Shown: positions 49,801 through 58,700 of the stretch, one piece after another
How the letters are laid out: each line of letters opens with the position of its first letter
How positions within the stretch are numbered: position 1 is the first letter of the stretch
DNA from: Phycicoccus sp. Soil748
Lineage (GTDB): Bacteria > Actinomycetota > Actinomycetes > Actinomycetales > Dermatophilaceae
NCBI RefSeq assembly: GCF_001428025.1
Contig: NZ_LMSC01000005.1
Coordinates: 371,224 to 435,223 of the forward strand
DNA length: 64,000 nucleotides
Direction: 5' to 3'
The notes under the pieces: generated by a model
What the model saw: the letters and a program-made list of their open reading frames with translations, nothing else
Told to the model about the DNA's origin: nothing
The model's database searches: none
Made by a program: the position numbers and the translations under genes

Positions 49801-51794
49801 TCACCGCCCGGGGCGCCTGGGAGTCGGTGAAGCGCCACTTCCGCGAGATGGGCGTGGACACCCAGACGCAGGACTTCACCGCGGTCGGCATCGGCGACAT
49901 GAGCGGCGACGTCTTCGGCAACGGCATGCTGCTCTCGGAGCACATCCGGCTCGTGGCGGCGTTCGACCACCGCCACATCTTCGTCGACCCGGATCCCGTT
50001 GCGGCGTCGAGCTTTGCGGAGCGCAAGCGGCTGTTCGACCTGCCGCGGTCCTCGTGGGCCGACTACGACAGCTCGCTCATCAGCGCGGGCGGCGGTGTGT
50101 TCGACCGGTCGCTCAAGGCGGTCCGCGTCACGCCCGAGATGACCCAGGCGCTGGGCCTGCCCAACGGCACGACGTCGATGACGCCGGCCGAGCTCATGAA
50201 GGCGATCCTCCAGGCCCCGGTCGACCTGCTGTGGAACGGCGGCATCGGCACCTACGTCAAGGCAGGCAGCGAGTCCAACGCCGACATCGGCGACCGGGCC
50301 AACGACGCCATCCGCGTCGACGGCAACGCGTTGCGCTGCAAGGTCGTCGGCGAGGGCGGCAACCTCGGCCTGTCCCAGCTCGGCCGCATCGAGGCGTCGC
50401 TGCACGGCGTGCGCGTCAACACCGACGCCATCGACAACTCGGCCGGGGTCGACACCTCCGACCACGAGGTCAACATCAAGATCCTGCTCACCGACCTGGT
50501 CCGCAGCGGTGACATGACGCTCAAGCAGCGCAACACCCTGCTCGCGTCGATGACCGACGACGTCGCCGCCCAGGTGCTGCGCGACAACTACGAGCAGAAC
50601 GTCCTGCTGGGCAACGCCCGGGCGCAGGAGCACCCGATGCTCCCGGTCCACGCGCGGCTCATCCACTGGCTGGAGGAGCGCGGCGACCTCGACCGCGGGC
50701 TGGAGTTCCTGCCGGGCGACAGCGAGATCGACCGGCGCCACCAGGAGGGCCTGGGCCTGAAGTCGCCCGAGTTCTCGGTGCTGGTCGCCTACGCCAAGCT
50801 CGCGCTCAAGGAGGACCTGCTACCGTCCGAGCTGCCGGACGACCCGTGGTTCCAGCAGACGCTGACCGACTACTTCCCGCCCGCGCTGCGTGAGCAGTTC
50901 GCCGGGGAGCTGGCCGACCACCCGCTGCGTCGCGAGATCATCACCAACTCGGTGGTCAACTCGATGGTCAACCGCGGTGGCATCACGTTCGCCTTCCGCG
51001 CGATGGAGGAGACGGGTGCGACGCCGGAGCAGATCGCCCGCGCGTTCGTCGTCTGCCGCGAGATCTTCGACCTGCCGAGCTTCGTGCGCGAGGTCGAGGA
51101 GCTCGACAACGTCGTCGCGACCGACGTGCAGAGCCAGCTCTACCTCGAGTTCCGCCGTCTCATCGACCGCTCGATCCGCTGGTTCCTCACCTCGCGGCCC
51201 TCGCGGCTCGACGTCGCCAGCGAGGTGGCCCGCTTCGGTGCCGTGGCGCGCGAGTTCGCCCCGAGGATCCCCGAGCTGCTGCAGGGCGCGGAGCTGAAGC
51301 GCCTGCAGCGCAACGCCTCCAAGCTCGAGAAGCGTGGTGTGCCGGAGGAGCTCGCGCTGCGCTCGGCGAGCCTGCTCGACCAGTTCTCGCTGCTCGACAT
51401 CGTCGACATCGCGACCGACACGGGGGAGCAGCCCTCCGACATCGCGTCGCTCTACTTCGTGCTGTCGGAGAAGTTCGGGATCGACGCCATGCTCACGCGC
51501 GTCACCAACCTGCCGCGTGACGACCGCTGGGACGCCCTCGCCCGTGGGGCCCTGCGCGACGACCTCTACGCGGTGCTCGAGAGCCTCGTGCGCTCCGTCA
51601 TGGACGCGTCGACGTCGGGCGGCGCCCCCGTCGAGCGCTACCAGCAGTGGGCGCGCGCCAACGCCGAGTCACTGACCCGCGCCACGACGGCGCTCTCGGG
51701 CATCGAGCGGCTCGACAAGCCCAACATCGCGGCGCTCTCGGTCGCCCTGCGCACCCTGCGCTCGGTCATCCGCTCGGGAGCCGCCACCTCGTGA
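46875..51794 (+). CDS. gdh: NAD-specific glutamate dehydrogenase, 180-kDa class
   Basis: 1,639 residues, the size of the large NAD-GDH family of actinobacteria and proteobacteria. N-terminal ACT-like regulatory regions ([31 protein letters not shown]), then the catalytic core [42 protein letters not shown] with the substrate lysines, and [17 protein letters not shown] in the NAD part. It interconverts glutamate and 2-oxoglutarate in catabolism. ATG at 46875 is used; ATGs at 46896 and 46911 are alternatives, as no strong ribosome site marks any. The stop overlaps the MOSC gene. Confidence 0.95.
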   Translation: [1639 protein letters not shown]

Positions 51795-52510
51795 CGACGT
51801 CTCCTGACAAGGCTCCTTCGGGTGCCGTCGTGGCGCTGCAGTGCTTCCCCGTGAAGTCGATGGGTGGCGTCGCCGCGTCCGGCCTCGACGTCGCCGCGCA
51901 CGGAGTCGTCGGCGACCGGGACTGGGCGGTGTACGACGCGGCGGGCAAGCTCGCGAGTGGCAAGCACACGCGCCGGTTCCGCCGCATGGACCCGGTGTTC
52001 GCCCTCGTCGCGCGCCGGGAGGGTGGCGATGTCGTGGTCACCCGCCCCGACGGCACCGAGCTCGTGGCCGGTCACCCCGCGACCGACGAGGTCCTGTCGG
52101 CCCACTTCGGTGAGCCCGTCCGGCTCGGGCGGGAGGACGGCGTACCCCACCAGGACGCCGCCGCGGTCTCCCTGGTGGGCACCGCCACCCTCGCCGAGCT
52201 CGGCCGCCACGAGGGTGACGGCCGCGTGCTCGACCCCCGTCACCTGCGGGCCAACCTCGTCGTGGAGACCGACGAGCCGTACGCCGAGGACGCCTGGGTC
52301 GGCCATGAGGTCACCGTGGGTGGGGTGCGGCTGCGCGTCACCGGGACGACCCAGCGCTGCCGCATGGTCGGGGTCGCGCAGGTGGGGCTGGCAGCGCGCA
52401 GGGACATGCTGCGGGTGGTGTCCGAGCAGCACGGGCTGATGGCCGGTGTCTACGCCCAGGTGGTCGAGCCGGGCCGGGTGGCCCTCGGCGACGAGGTCGC
52501 GCCCTCCTGA
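51791..52510 (+). CDS. MOSC-domain protein
   Basis: 239 residues. An N-terminal MOSC beta-barrel (LQCFPVKSMGG, GVVGDRDWAVYDAAGKLASGK) and a C-terminal MOSC domain (DPRHLRANLVVE, GTTQRCRMVGVAQ with the conserved Cys). MOSC proteins move sulfur or bind the molybdenum cofactor in reductases such as mARC/YcbX. The GTG overlaps the glutamate dehydrogenase stop. Confidence 0.85.
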   Translation: MTTSPDKAPSGAVVALQCFPVKSMGGVAASGLDVAAHGVVGDRDWAVYDAAGKLASGKHTRRFRRMDPVFALVARREGGDVVVTRPDGTELVAGHPATDEVLSAHFGEPVRLGREDGVPHQDAAAVSLVGTATLAELGRHEGDGRVLDPRHLRANLVVETDEPYAEDAWVGHEVTVGGVRLRVTGTTQRCRMVGVAQVGLAARRDMLRVVSEQHGLMAGVYAQVVEPGRVALGDEVAPS

Positions 52511-52512
52511 CC

Positions 52513-52518
52513 TAGGCT
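52513..52518 (+). promoter_or_regulatory. Predicted -10 element of pdtaS
   Basis: TAGGCT lies exactly 6 bases before the GTG start at 52525, predicting a leaderless transcript. Confidence 0.45.
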
Positions 52519-52524
52519 GCGTGC

Positions 52525-54018
52525 GTGCCCACGTTGAACGAGGTGCTCCACGCGTCGACCGACCTCGCCCCGGGCGAGGTGGAGTGGCTGCAGCTCCTCG
52601 TGGGGGACTGGCAGCTCATCTCCGACCTGTCGTTCGCCGACCTCGTCCTGTGGGTCCCGGGTGGCCTCGAGGGCTGGCTCGCCGTCGCGCACGTGCGCCC
52701 CACCACCGGCCAGATGGTGTTCTTCGAGGACGTCGTCGGCCGGCGCACGCACCGTGGGCGGCAGTCGCTGCTCGACCAGGCGTATGCCGACCGGCGCATC
52801 GTGCGCGAGCGCGACCCCATCTTCCGCGAGGACATGCCCGTTCGCGAGGAGGCCATCCCGGTGGTCAAGGCGGGAAGGGCGCTGGCGGTCATCACCCGCC
52901 ACACCAACCTCGCCGCGATGCGCACCCCGAGCCGGCTCGAGCTGACCTACCAGGCCCTGGCCGACGCCCTCGCCCGGATGATCGCCGCGGGGGAGTTCCC
53001 CAACGTCTCCGCACCGACCGGGCAGCGTCGCGGCGCACCCCGGGTCGGTGACGGCGTGATCCGCCTCGACGTCAACGGGGTCGTCTCCTACGCCAGCCCC
53101 AACGCGCTGTCGGCGATCCACCGCCTCGGCCACGTCGGCGACGTCATCGGTGAGCTGCTGGCCAAGGTCATCGCCGACCTGCTGCGCGACGAGTCCCCGG
53201 TCGACGAGTCGCTGGCCGTCGTGGTCACCGGCCGCGCGCCGTGGCGCACCGAGGTGAGCTCCCGCGGGTCGAGCGTTTCCATGCGCGCCATACCCCTCAC
53301 CGAGGGCGGCCAGCGCGTCGGCGCCCTGCTGCTGCTGCGTGACGTCTCCGAGCTGCGCCGCCGCGAGCGCGAGCTGATGACCAAGGACGCCACGATCCGC
53401 GAGATCCACCACCGGGTGAAGAACAACCTCCAGACCGTGGCAGCGCTGCTGCGGCTGCAGGCCCGGCGGCTTCCCGAGGGGGAGGCCGGGCGGGTGGCCC
53501 TGGAGGAGGCGGTGCGCCGGGTCGGTGTGATCGCCCTGGTGCACGAGACGCTCAGCCAGGGGTTCGACGAGGTGGTGGAGTTCGACGACATCGCCGTGCG
53601 CGGGCTGCAGGCCATCACCGAGGTGGCCAAGGTCGAGCACCCCATCTCGACCAAGGTCGTCGGCTCGTTCGGCAAGCTGCGTGCCGAGGACGCCACCGCG
53701 ATGGCGATGATCCTGTCCGAGCTCGTGCAGAACGCGGTCGAGCACGGGTTCACCGGCTCCGCCGAGGGCACGATCTGCGTGGAGGCCCAGCGGTCCACCG
53801 ACGACCGGGGTGACGAGCTGCTGTCGGTGACGATCAGCGACGACGGGGTGGGGCTGCCGTCCGACTTCCGGCCCGGCACCTCCGGCCTCGGCACCCAGAT
53901 CGTGGAGTCGCTCGTGCAGGACCTGCGCGGCCGCATCGCCTGGGAGAAGGCCGAGCCGCACGGGACGCGGGCGCGGTTCGTCGCACGGCTGCGTCCGTTG
54001 GGCCGCGACGGCTCGTAG
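52525..54018 (+). CDS. pdtaS: Sensor histidine kinase PdtaS
   Basis: 497 residues, soluble. A GAF-like N-terminal domain (about 1-150: VEWLQLLVGDWQLISDLSFAD), a PAS domain (about 170-280), then the HisKA_2 phosphoacceptor IREIHHRVKNNLQTVAALL (His 295/296) and a full ATP-binding domain (LSELVQNAVEHGFTG, SDDGVGLP, GLGTQIVESL). PdtaS with the antiterminator regulator PdtaR senses signals in mycobacteria. It faces whiB1 as in Mycobacterium (pdtaS beside whiB1). No pdtaR in the window. Confidence 0.93.
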   Translation: MPTLNEVLHASTDLAPGEVEWLQLLVGDWQLISDLSFADLVLWVPGGLEGWLAVAHVRPTTGQMVFFEDVVGRRTHRGRQSLLDQAYADRRIVRERDPIFREDMPVREEAIPVVKAGRALAVITRHTNLAAMRTPSRLELTYQALADALARMIAAGEFPNVSAPTGQRRGAPRVGDGVIRLDVNGVVSYASPNALSAIHRLGHVGDVIGELLAKVIADLLRDESPVDESLAVVVTGRAPWRTEVSSRGSSVSMRAIPLTEGGQRVGALLLLRDVSELRRRERELMTKDATIREIHHRVKNNLQTVAALLRLQARRLPEGEAGRVALEEAVRRVGVIALVHETLSQGFDEVVEFDDIAVRGLQAITEVAKVEHPISTKVVGSFGKLRAEDATAMAMILSELVQNAVEHGFTGSAEGTICVEAQRSTDDRGDELLSVTISDDGVGLPSDFRPGTSGLGTQIVESLVQDLRGRIAWEKAEPHGTRARFVARLRPLGRDGS

Positions 54019-54160
54019 GCCGCCAGCGGCTCCCTGCGGCTGGCCGCGCTTCCTGCTTCAGGCGGCCGGGGGCGGCTCCGCGGGTCGCCGGCACGCACGA
54101 ATGTGCCCCAGGTCGCGGGGTCCGCGTCCCGGGGCACGGGAGGTGTGGGGTGGTGGGGCC

Positions 54161-54409
54161 TCAGCCGGCGCGGCGGGCGCGGGCGTTGCGCCGCTTGAGG
54201 GCGCGGCGCTCGTCCTCGGACATGCCGCCCCAGACGCCGGCGTCCTGACCGGACTCGATGGCCCACTTCAGGCACGTGTCGACGACCTCACAGCGTCGGC
54301 AAACAGCTTTGGCCTCCTCGATCTGCAGGATCGCCGGGCCGGTGTTCCCGATGGGGAAGAACAGCTCGGGGTCCTCGTCGAGGCAGGCAGCGCGGTCGCG
54401 CCAGTCCAT
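54161..54409 (-). CDS. whiB1: WhiB1 iron-sulfur transcription factor
   Basis: 82 residues. The four cluster cysteines are C9, C37, C40 and C46 (CRRCEVVDTC), followed by the GVWGGMSEDERRAL turn and a basic ARARRAG tail. Spacing and the opening MDWRDRAACLDEDPELFF are those of WhiB1, which binds a [4Fe-4S] cluster, senses nitric oxide and contacts the primary sigma factor. TAGGCT on the minus strand at 54537-54542 is a possible -10, giving a leader of about 120 bases. Confidence 0.95.
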   Translation of the reverse strand: MDWRDRAACLDEDPELFFPIGNTGPAILQIEEAKAVCRRCEVVDTCLKWAIESGQDAGVWGGMSEDERRALKRRNARARRAG

Positions 54410-54847
54410 GGATCGTGCTCCTTGGTGTGCAGGGGGTTGCGCCGGCTCGGGAGCCCAGGGATGACGGGCCTCGGGGCACGGCGCGTCATTGCGGGGTGTG
54501 CAGGGGGACTTCTCGTGGCCGCGGGGCCGACCGGCTAGCCTAGCCGACCTGGTTTCGCCACGGTGAAACATGTGTGACTAGTCATTCTGGGGGGCCGGAC
54601 ACAGTTCTGCCAACGGCCCGTCTCATGTTTCTGTTCCAGCCTCACAGATCGAGACGCTTTTGGGGACCTCTTGGCCGATGCAACCGGCGCGTGACGGTGA
54701 GGTTTTGGTCACATTGCCCCCGATTGCCCCTTGGCAGACCTTGGCCTGGCCCCGAATGTCGCAGATGTCCCGGGACGTAGGTCCCCATCGCTGCCCCGCC
54801 GCCGATGGGTGGCCTCACGACCGGCGGCCGTGACTAGCCTTGCGGAC
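54410..54847. promoter_or_regulatory. Divergent regulatory region of whiB1 and a membrane gene
   Basis: 438 bases without a gene. It holds the possible whiB1 -10 (54537-54542, minus), a perfect 10-bp palindrome TGACTAGTCA at 54575-54584, and TAGCCT at 54835-54840, which lies 7 bases before the GTG of the next gene. The stretch 54560-54720 is less GC-rich than its surroundings. No CRP-type TGTGA-N6-TCACA site is present, although whiB1 is CRP-controlled in Mycobacterium. Confidence 0.5.
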
Positions 54848-55294
54848 GTGAACGACAAGCCCGCGTCGCCAGACCTCCCCTACGACCCTGTCGAGGGTCA
54901 AGGCGAGCGACACCCGGTACGCCGTGGGCGTGACACCGCGCGGGACGTCGCCGCGGCGGTGTGCGCCCTGCAGGCGCTCTCACTCGTGGGTTTCGTGGTC
55001 TTCTACCTCGTCGAGCTGGTGCAGGGTGCCGGCGACGACCCCACGCGGGTGGTCATGTCAGCCCTGCTGATCCTCGTCTTCGCCGTCGGCATCGGAGCGC
55101 TCGCGCGTGGGTGGTGGCGGGGCGCCAGCTGGCCGAACACGCCGACCATCGTCTGGAACCTGCTGTTGCTGCCCGTCGCCTGGAGCCTCTTCCAGGCCGA
55201 CCGCCTCGTGGTGGCCCTGCTGGTCGGTGTGGTCGCCGTCGTCGGCATCGTCGCGGCGGTCCGCGCGGACACGACCGAACCGACCCAGGCGTAG
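54848..55294 (+). CDS. Four-helix membrane protein next to whiB1
   Basis: 148 residues. A polar N-terminus of about 30 residues, then four hydrophobic helices (ALSLVGFVVFYLVELV, VVMSALLILVFAVGIGALA, TIVWNLLLLPVAWSLF, VALLVGVVAVVGIVAAV). A similar small membrane gene lies by whiB1 in mycobacteria. GTG at 54848 follows TAGCCT by 7 bases, so the mRNA should be leaderless. Function unknown. Confidence 0.75.
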   Translation: MNDKPASPDLPYDPVEGQGERHPVRRGRDTARDVAAAVCALQALSLVGFVVFYLVELVQGAGDDPTRVVMSALLILVFAVGIGALARGWWRGASWPNTPTIVWNLLLLPVAWSLFQADRLVVALLVGVVAVVGIVAAVRADTTEPTQA

Positions 55295-55295
55295 C

Positions 55296-55709
55296 TCAGC
55301 CCGCGGTGGTGGTGCCCGGGGTGATGCGCAGCATCACGCGCTGAGGGCTGCCCCGTCGCAGGAGGCGCTCCATACCCATCACGATGCGGTACTCGAGGGC
55401 GTACTTGGGCCGGAGCACCTCGTCGAGCCGGCGCATGACGCCGTCCCCCTCGACGACCTCGGCCACGGCGGTCACCGTGGGGGCGTCGTCATCGACGGCG
55501 CCGCGCCGGTTGCAGGGCTGCAGCTCGACCACGTTGTTGTTGCGCAGGCGCTTGACCTTGCCGCTGCCGGCCGGGGTCGTCACCACCAGGGCGTCGCCGT
55601 CACGCCCGATCCAGACCGGGGTGGGGACCCTGACACCGTTCTTGCGGAAGGTCGTGAGCGAGACGAACTTCTCGTCGCCGAGGGAGTCCAGGGTCGTGGC
55701 GGTGGGCAC
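55296..55709 (-). CDS. PPOX-class F420/flavin-dependent enzyme
   Basis: 137 residues. LGDEKFVSLTTFRKNGVRVPTPVW and GDALVVTTPAGSGKVKRLRNNNVVELQPC are the split-barrel signatures of F420-dependent PPOX proteins. It probably reduces a small molecule with F420H2; the substrate is unknown. The GTG at 55709 has TAGCGT 6 bases upstream (leaderless). It ends 1 base from the convergent membrane gene. Confidence 0.85.
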   Translation of the reverse strand: MPTATTLDSLGDEKFVSLTTFRKNGVRVPTPVWIGRDGDALVVTTPAGSGKVKRLRNNNVVELQPCNRRGAVDDDAPTVTAVAEVVEGDGVMRRLDEVLRPKYALEYRIVMGMERLLRRGSPQRVMLRITPGTTTAG

Positions 55710-55718
55710 GGGTCGACG

Positions 55719-58700
55719 CTACCCGGGCGCGGCTCTCGTCGCCCCCGGAGCGCCGGCGGTCGCTGGCCCCGGAGTGCGGCCGGTCGCTGGCTCGGAGGGC
55801 TGAGCGGTTGCCGGCCCGGACGGCTGAGCGGCTGCCGGCCCCGAGGGCCGGGCGGTCGGGAGGGCGACCTGCAACGGCGTGACCTCCCCGCGGAGCACGA
55901 GGTGGCCCCGACCGGGGCCTGCGCCACGGTCCACGGGGACTCGTGTGCCGAGCACCCCGCCCTGGGCGGCGGACGCGGCGCCGAGGAGCACGCCGGTGCG
56001 GTGGCGGGCGACCTCGACCACCACGCCGCGGTACATCGCCGACAGGGCTGCCGCGTCAGCACCCACGACCACCAACCCCTCGTCGCGGTCGACCAGGAGG
56101 AGGACCTCCCGCAGCACCTGTTCGACGGGGTGGTCGAGCAGCTCGTCGCCGGCGTCGACGACCACTGCGAGGCAGGGGTTGCGGCGACGGGCCACGACGA
56201 GGGCCTCGGGGTCCGCCCCGCACCAGGCGATGCGGTCGTCCTGGCGCAGGACGTCGAGGGGCCCCGACCGCGGCGAGACGACGGCCACCGTGTGCTGCTG
56301 GCGCAGCAGCTCCTGGGCCAGGTGGAGAAGCGTCGTGGACACTCCCGCGCCCCGCGCACCGGCGACCAGCCAGCGCCGTCCGTGCGTCCCGGGCCGCAGG
56401 CTCAGGGTCTGCCCCTCGTCCCCTCCGGCGCCCACCGCGAGTGCCCCCGCAGGCGTGCCGGTGCGGTCCAGGTCGTCCGCGCCGAGGCGGTCGGGGAGGG
56501 CGTCGACCCGCCACGGGAGGCGTCCCCCGGCACGTGTCGTGCGCTGGGGCTCGACGGTCGGGGGAAGTGCGAGCTGGACCTCCGCGCGGTCGTGCAGCCG
56601 CCCCCGGCCGGGCGGGATGGCCGCGCTGGTCATGGACTCCGGCACACCGGCGACGGCTGCGTCGCCACGATCGGTGAGTCGCAGTACCACGCGGTGAGCG
56701 GCTGCTGCCGCTCCGCGTCCGACGAGCAGGGACCGGTCGCCGGAGAGGAGCGCGGTCAGGCCCAGGCCGTCGCCCTCCCTCAGCACCGCGAGGAGCCGGT
56801 CGGCCAAGGTGCCCAGCGCCGGCACGCCCCCGCTGATCCCGGCTGCGTCGGTGTGGTGGACGAGCAGGTCCCAGTCGTCGACGAGCACGACCAGCGGCGG
56901 TGGTGCGTCGTCTGCGTCGTCTACGTCGTCTGCGTCCCACCAGTGCTGCATGGAGCTGTAACCCTGTGACTGCAATGCTTCTCGACGGCGCGCGACCTCA
57001 GCGGCAAGCCGGTCGACGAGACGTCCGAGCCTTGCACTGTCGGTCCACTCGACGTGTGCGCCCAGCTGTGGAAGGGCGGTGAGGGGCGACAGGCTGCCGC
57101 CGCTCACGGCATACAGGTGCAGCTCGGTAGGGCCACGTCGCGCGGCGAGGGCCTGCGCGGCCGTGAGCAGGGCGTTGGTGCGGCCGCTGCCGGCCGAGCC
57201 GACAAAGGCCCAGTGACCCGGCCGTCGGAGGTCGAGGTCGAGATGCTCCTGCGACTGGGTGTCGGGACGGTCGACAAGACCCAGCGGTACCCGGTAGCTG
57301 CGGTGCGGCGTCCCCGCCTGCACGTCGCGCGGCCTCTCCGGTGCCGCCCCGAGGAGCTCGGCGTGGTCGAGGTGGGTGGGCAACGGCGGCAACCACGCCG
57401 CGGGCGGGGGCGACGCGAGCAGCAGGTCGCTGGCGCCCCGTACGGCTGCGACGACGGCCGCGAGCTCTGTCGGTGCCTCGTCCGTACCCGCGCACGGCCA
57501 GGGCGGTGAGGCCGCGCCGAGTCCGAGCGGACGGACCCGGGGTCCGGCCAGGGTCTGCCGCGTCACCGGTCGTCCGACGTGCGCCGCCTGGAAGCGGACG
57601 AGGCCGCCGCCGCCCACGCGGGCGAAGGCGCGCCCCGGGAGGGACTGGTCGAGGGACGCCGCATCGGGGGCGTCGATGACGTCCTCGGAGTCGGCCCGGT
57701 CCCGCACCCGGAGGGCGATGCGCAGGTTGACGTTGGCCTTGATGTCGGCGGTCACGACGCCGGCCGGGCGCTGGGTTGCGAGGACGAGGTGGATGCCGAG
57801 GGAGCGGCCGAGGGCAGCGAGCCGGACGAGCCCGTCGACGAAGGCCGGCAGCTCCTCGGCAAGGGCCCGGAACTCGTCGATGACCACCACGAGCCTCGCG
57901 AGCGGTGTCCGACGGCCGGCTTCGCTGCCCTGGTAGGCGACGAAGTCGCTCGCGCCCGCCGCTGCCAGCAGGCGCTCGCGCCGGGTGAGCTCGGCGGTGA
58001 GCGACCTCAGTGCGCGGTCGGCGAGGGAGCCGTCGAGGTCGGTGACGACACCCGCCACGTGCGGCAGGTCGGCGCACTCGCGGAACGCGGCCCCGCCCTT
58101 GTAGTCGACCAGCACCAGGGACAGGTGCTCGGGGCGGTGGTGGAGCGCGAGGCTGGCGACGAGGGTCCGCAGCAGCTCGGACTTGCCCGCGCCGGTGGTG
58201 CCGGCCACGAGGACGTGCGGCCCGTCGGTCGCGAGGTCGACCCGCAGCGGCTCGCCGCCGCTGACGCCCAGGGGGACGTCGGTACGGTGCGGCGTGCGCT
58301 GCCACCGGGCTGCGAGCACGCTCGGGTCGACGTGCCCCTCCTGCGCTCCGGACGTGGCGGGCGTGAGGTCGCAGAGGGGGAGCAGCCCGGCGGAGGTCGG
58401 GAGGGCCAGCGCCGCTGCCACAGGGCTGGCGTCGCGCAACCCGGCGAGCGAGCGGCTCAGCCTGTCGCTCCACCAGGCGCCCACGCCGTCGAGGACGAGG
58501 TCCTGGTGTCGGTGTCCGCCGAGGTCCAGCAGCGGTGGCTCTCCACCACCGACCGCGAGCACCGCCCGGGCCTCCGCGGGCAGGCGGGTCCCGTCGCGGT
58601 CGAGGGCCAGGGTCACCACGCCGACGGCCGGACCATCCGCGAGGATCGTCCCGAGCTCCTGGTTGCCCCGGAACCGGGCGGCGCCGTCGACCACCAGCAG

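Noticed and set aside
54560-54720. CRP-type site upstream of whiB1
   Set aside because: TGTGACTAGTCA and GGTGA...TCACA have the wrong spacing for TGTGA-N6-TCACA.
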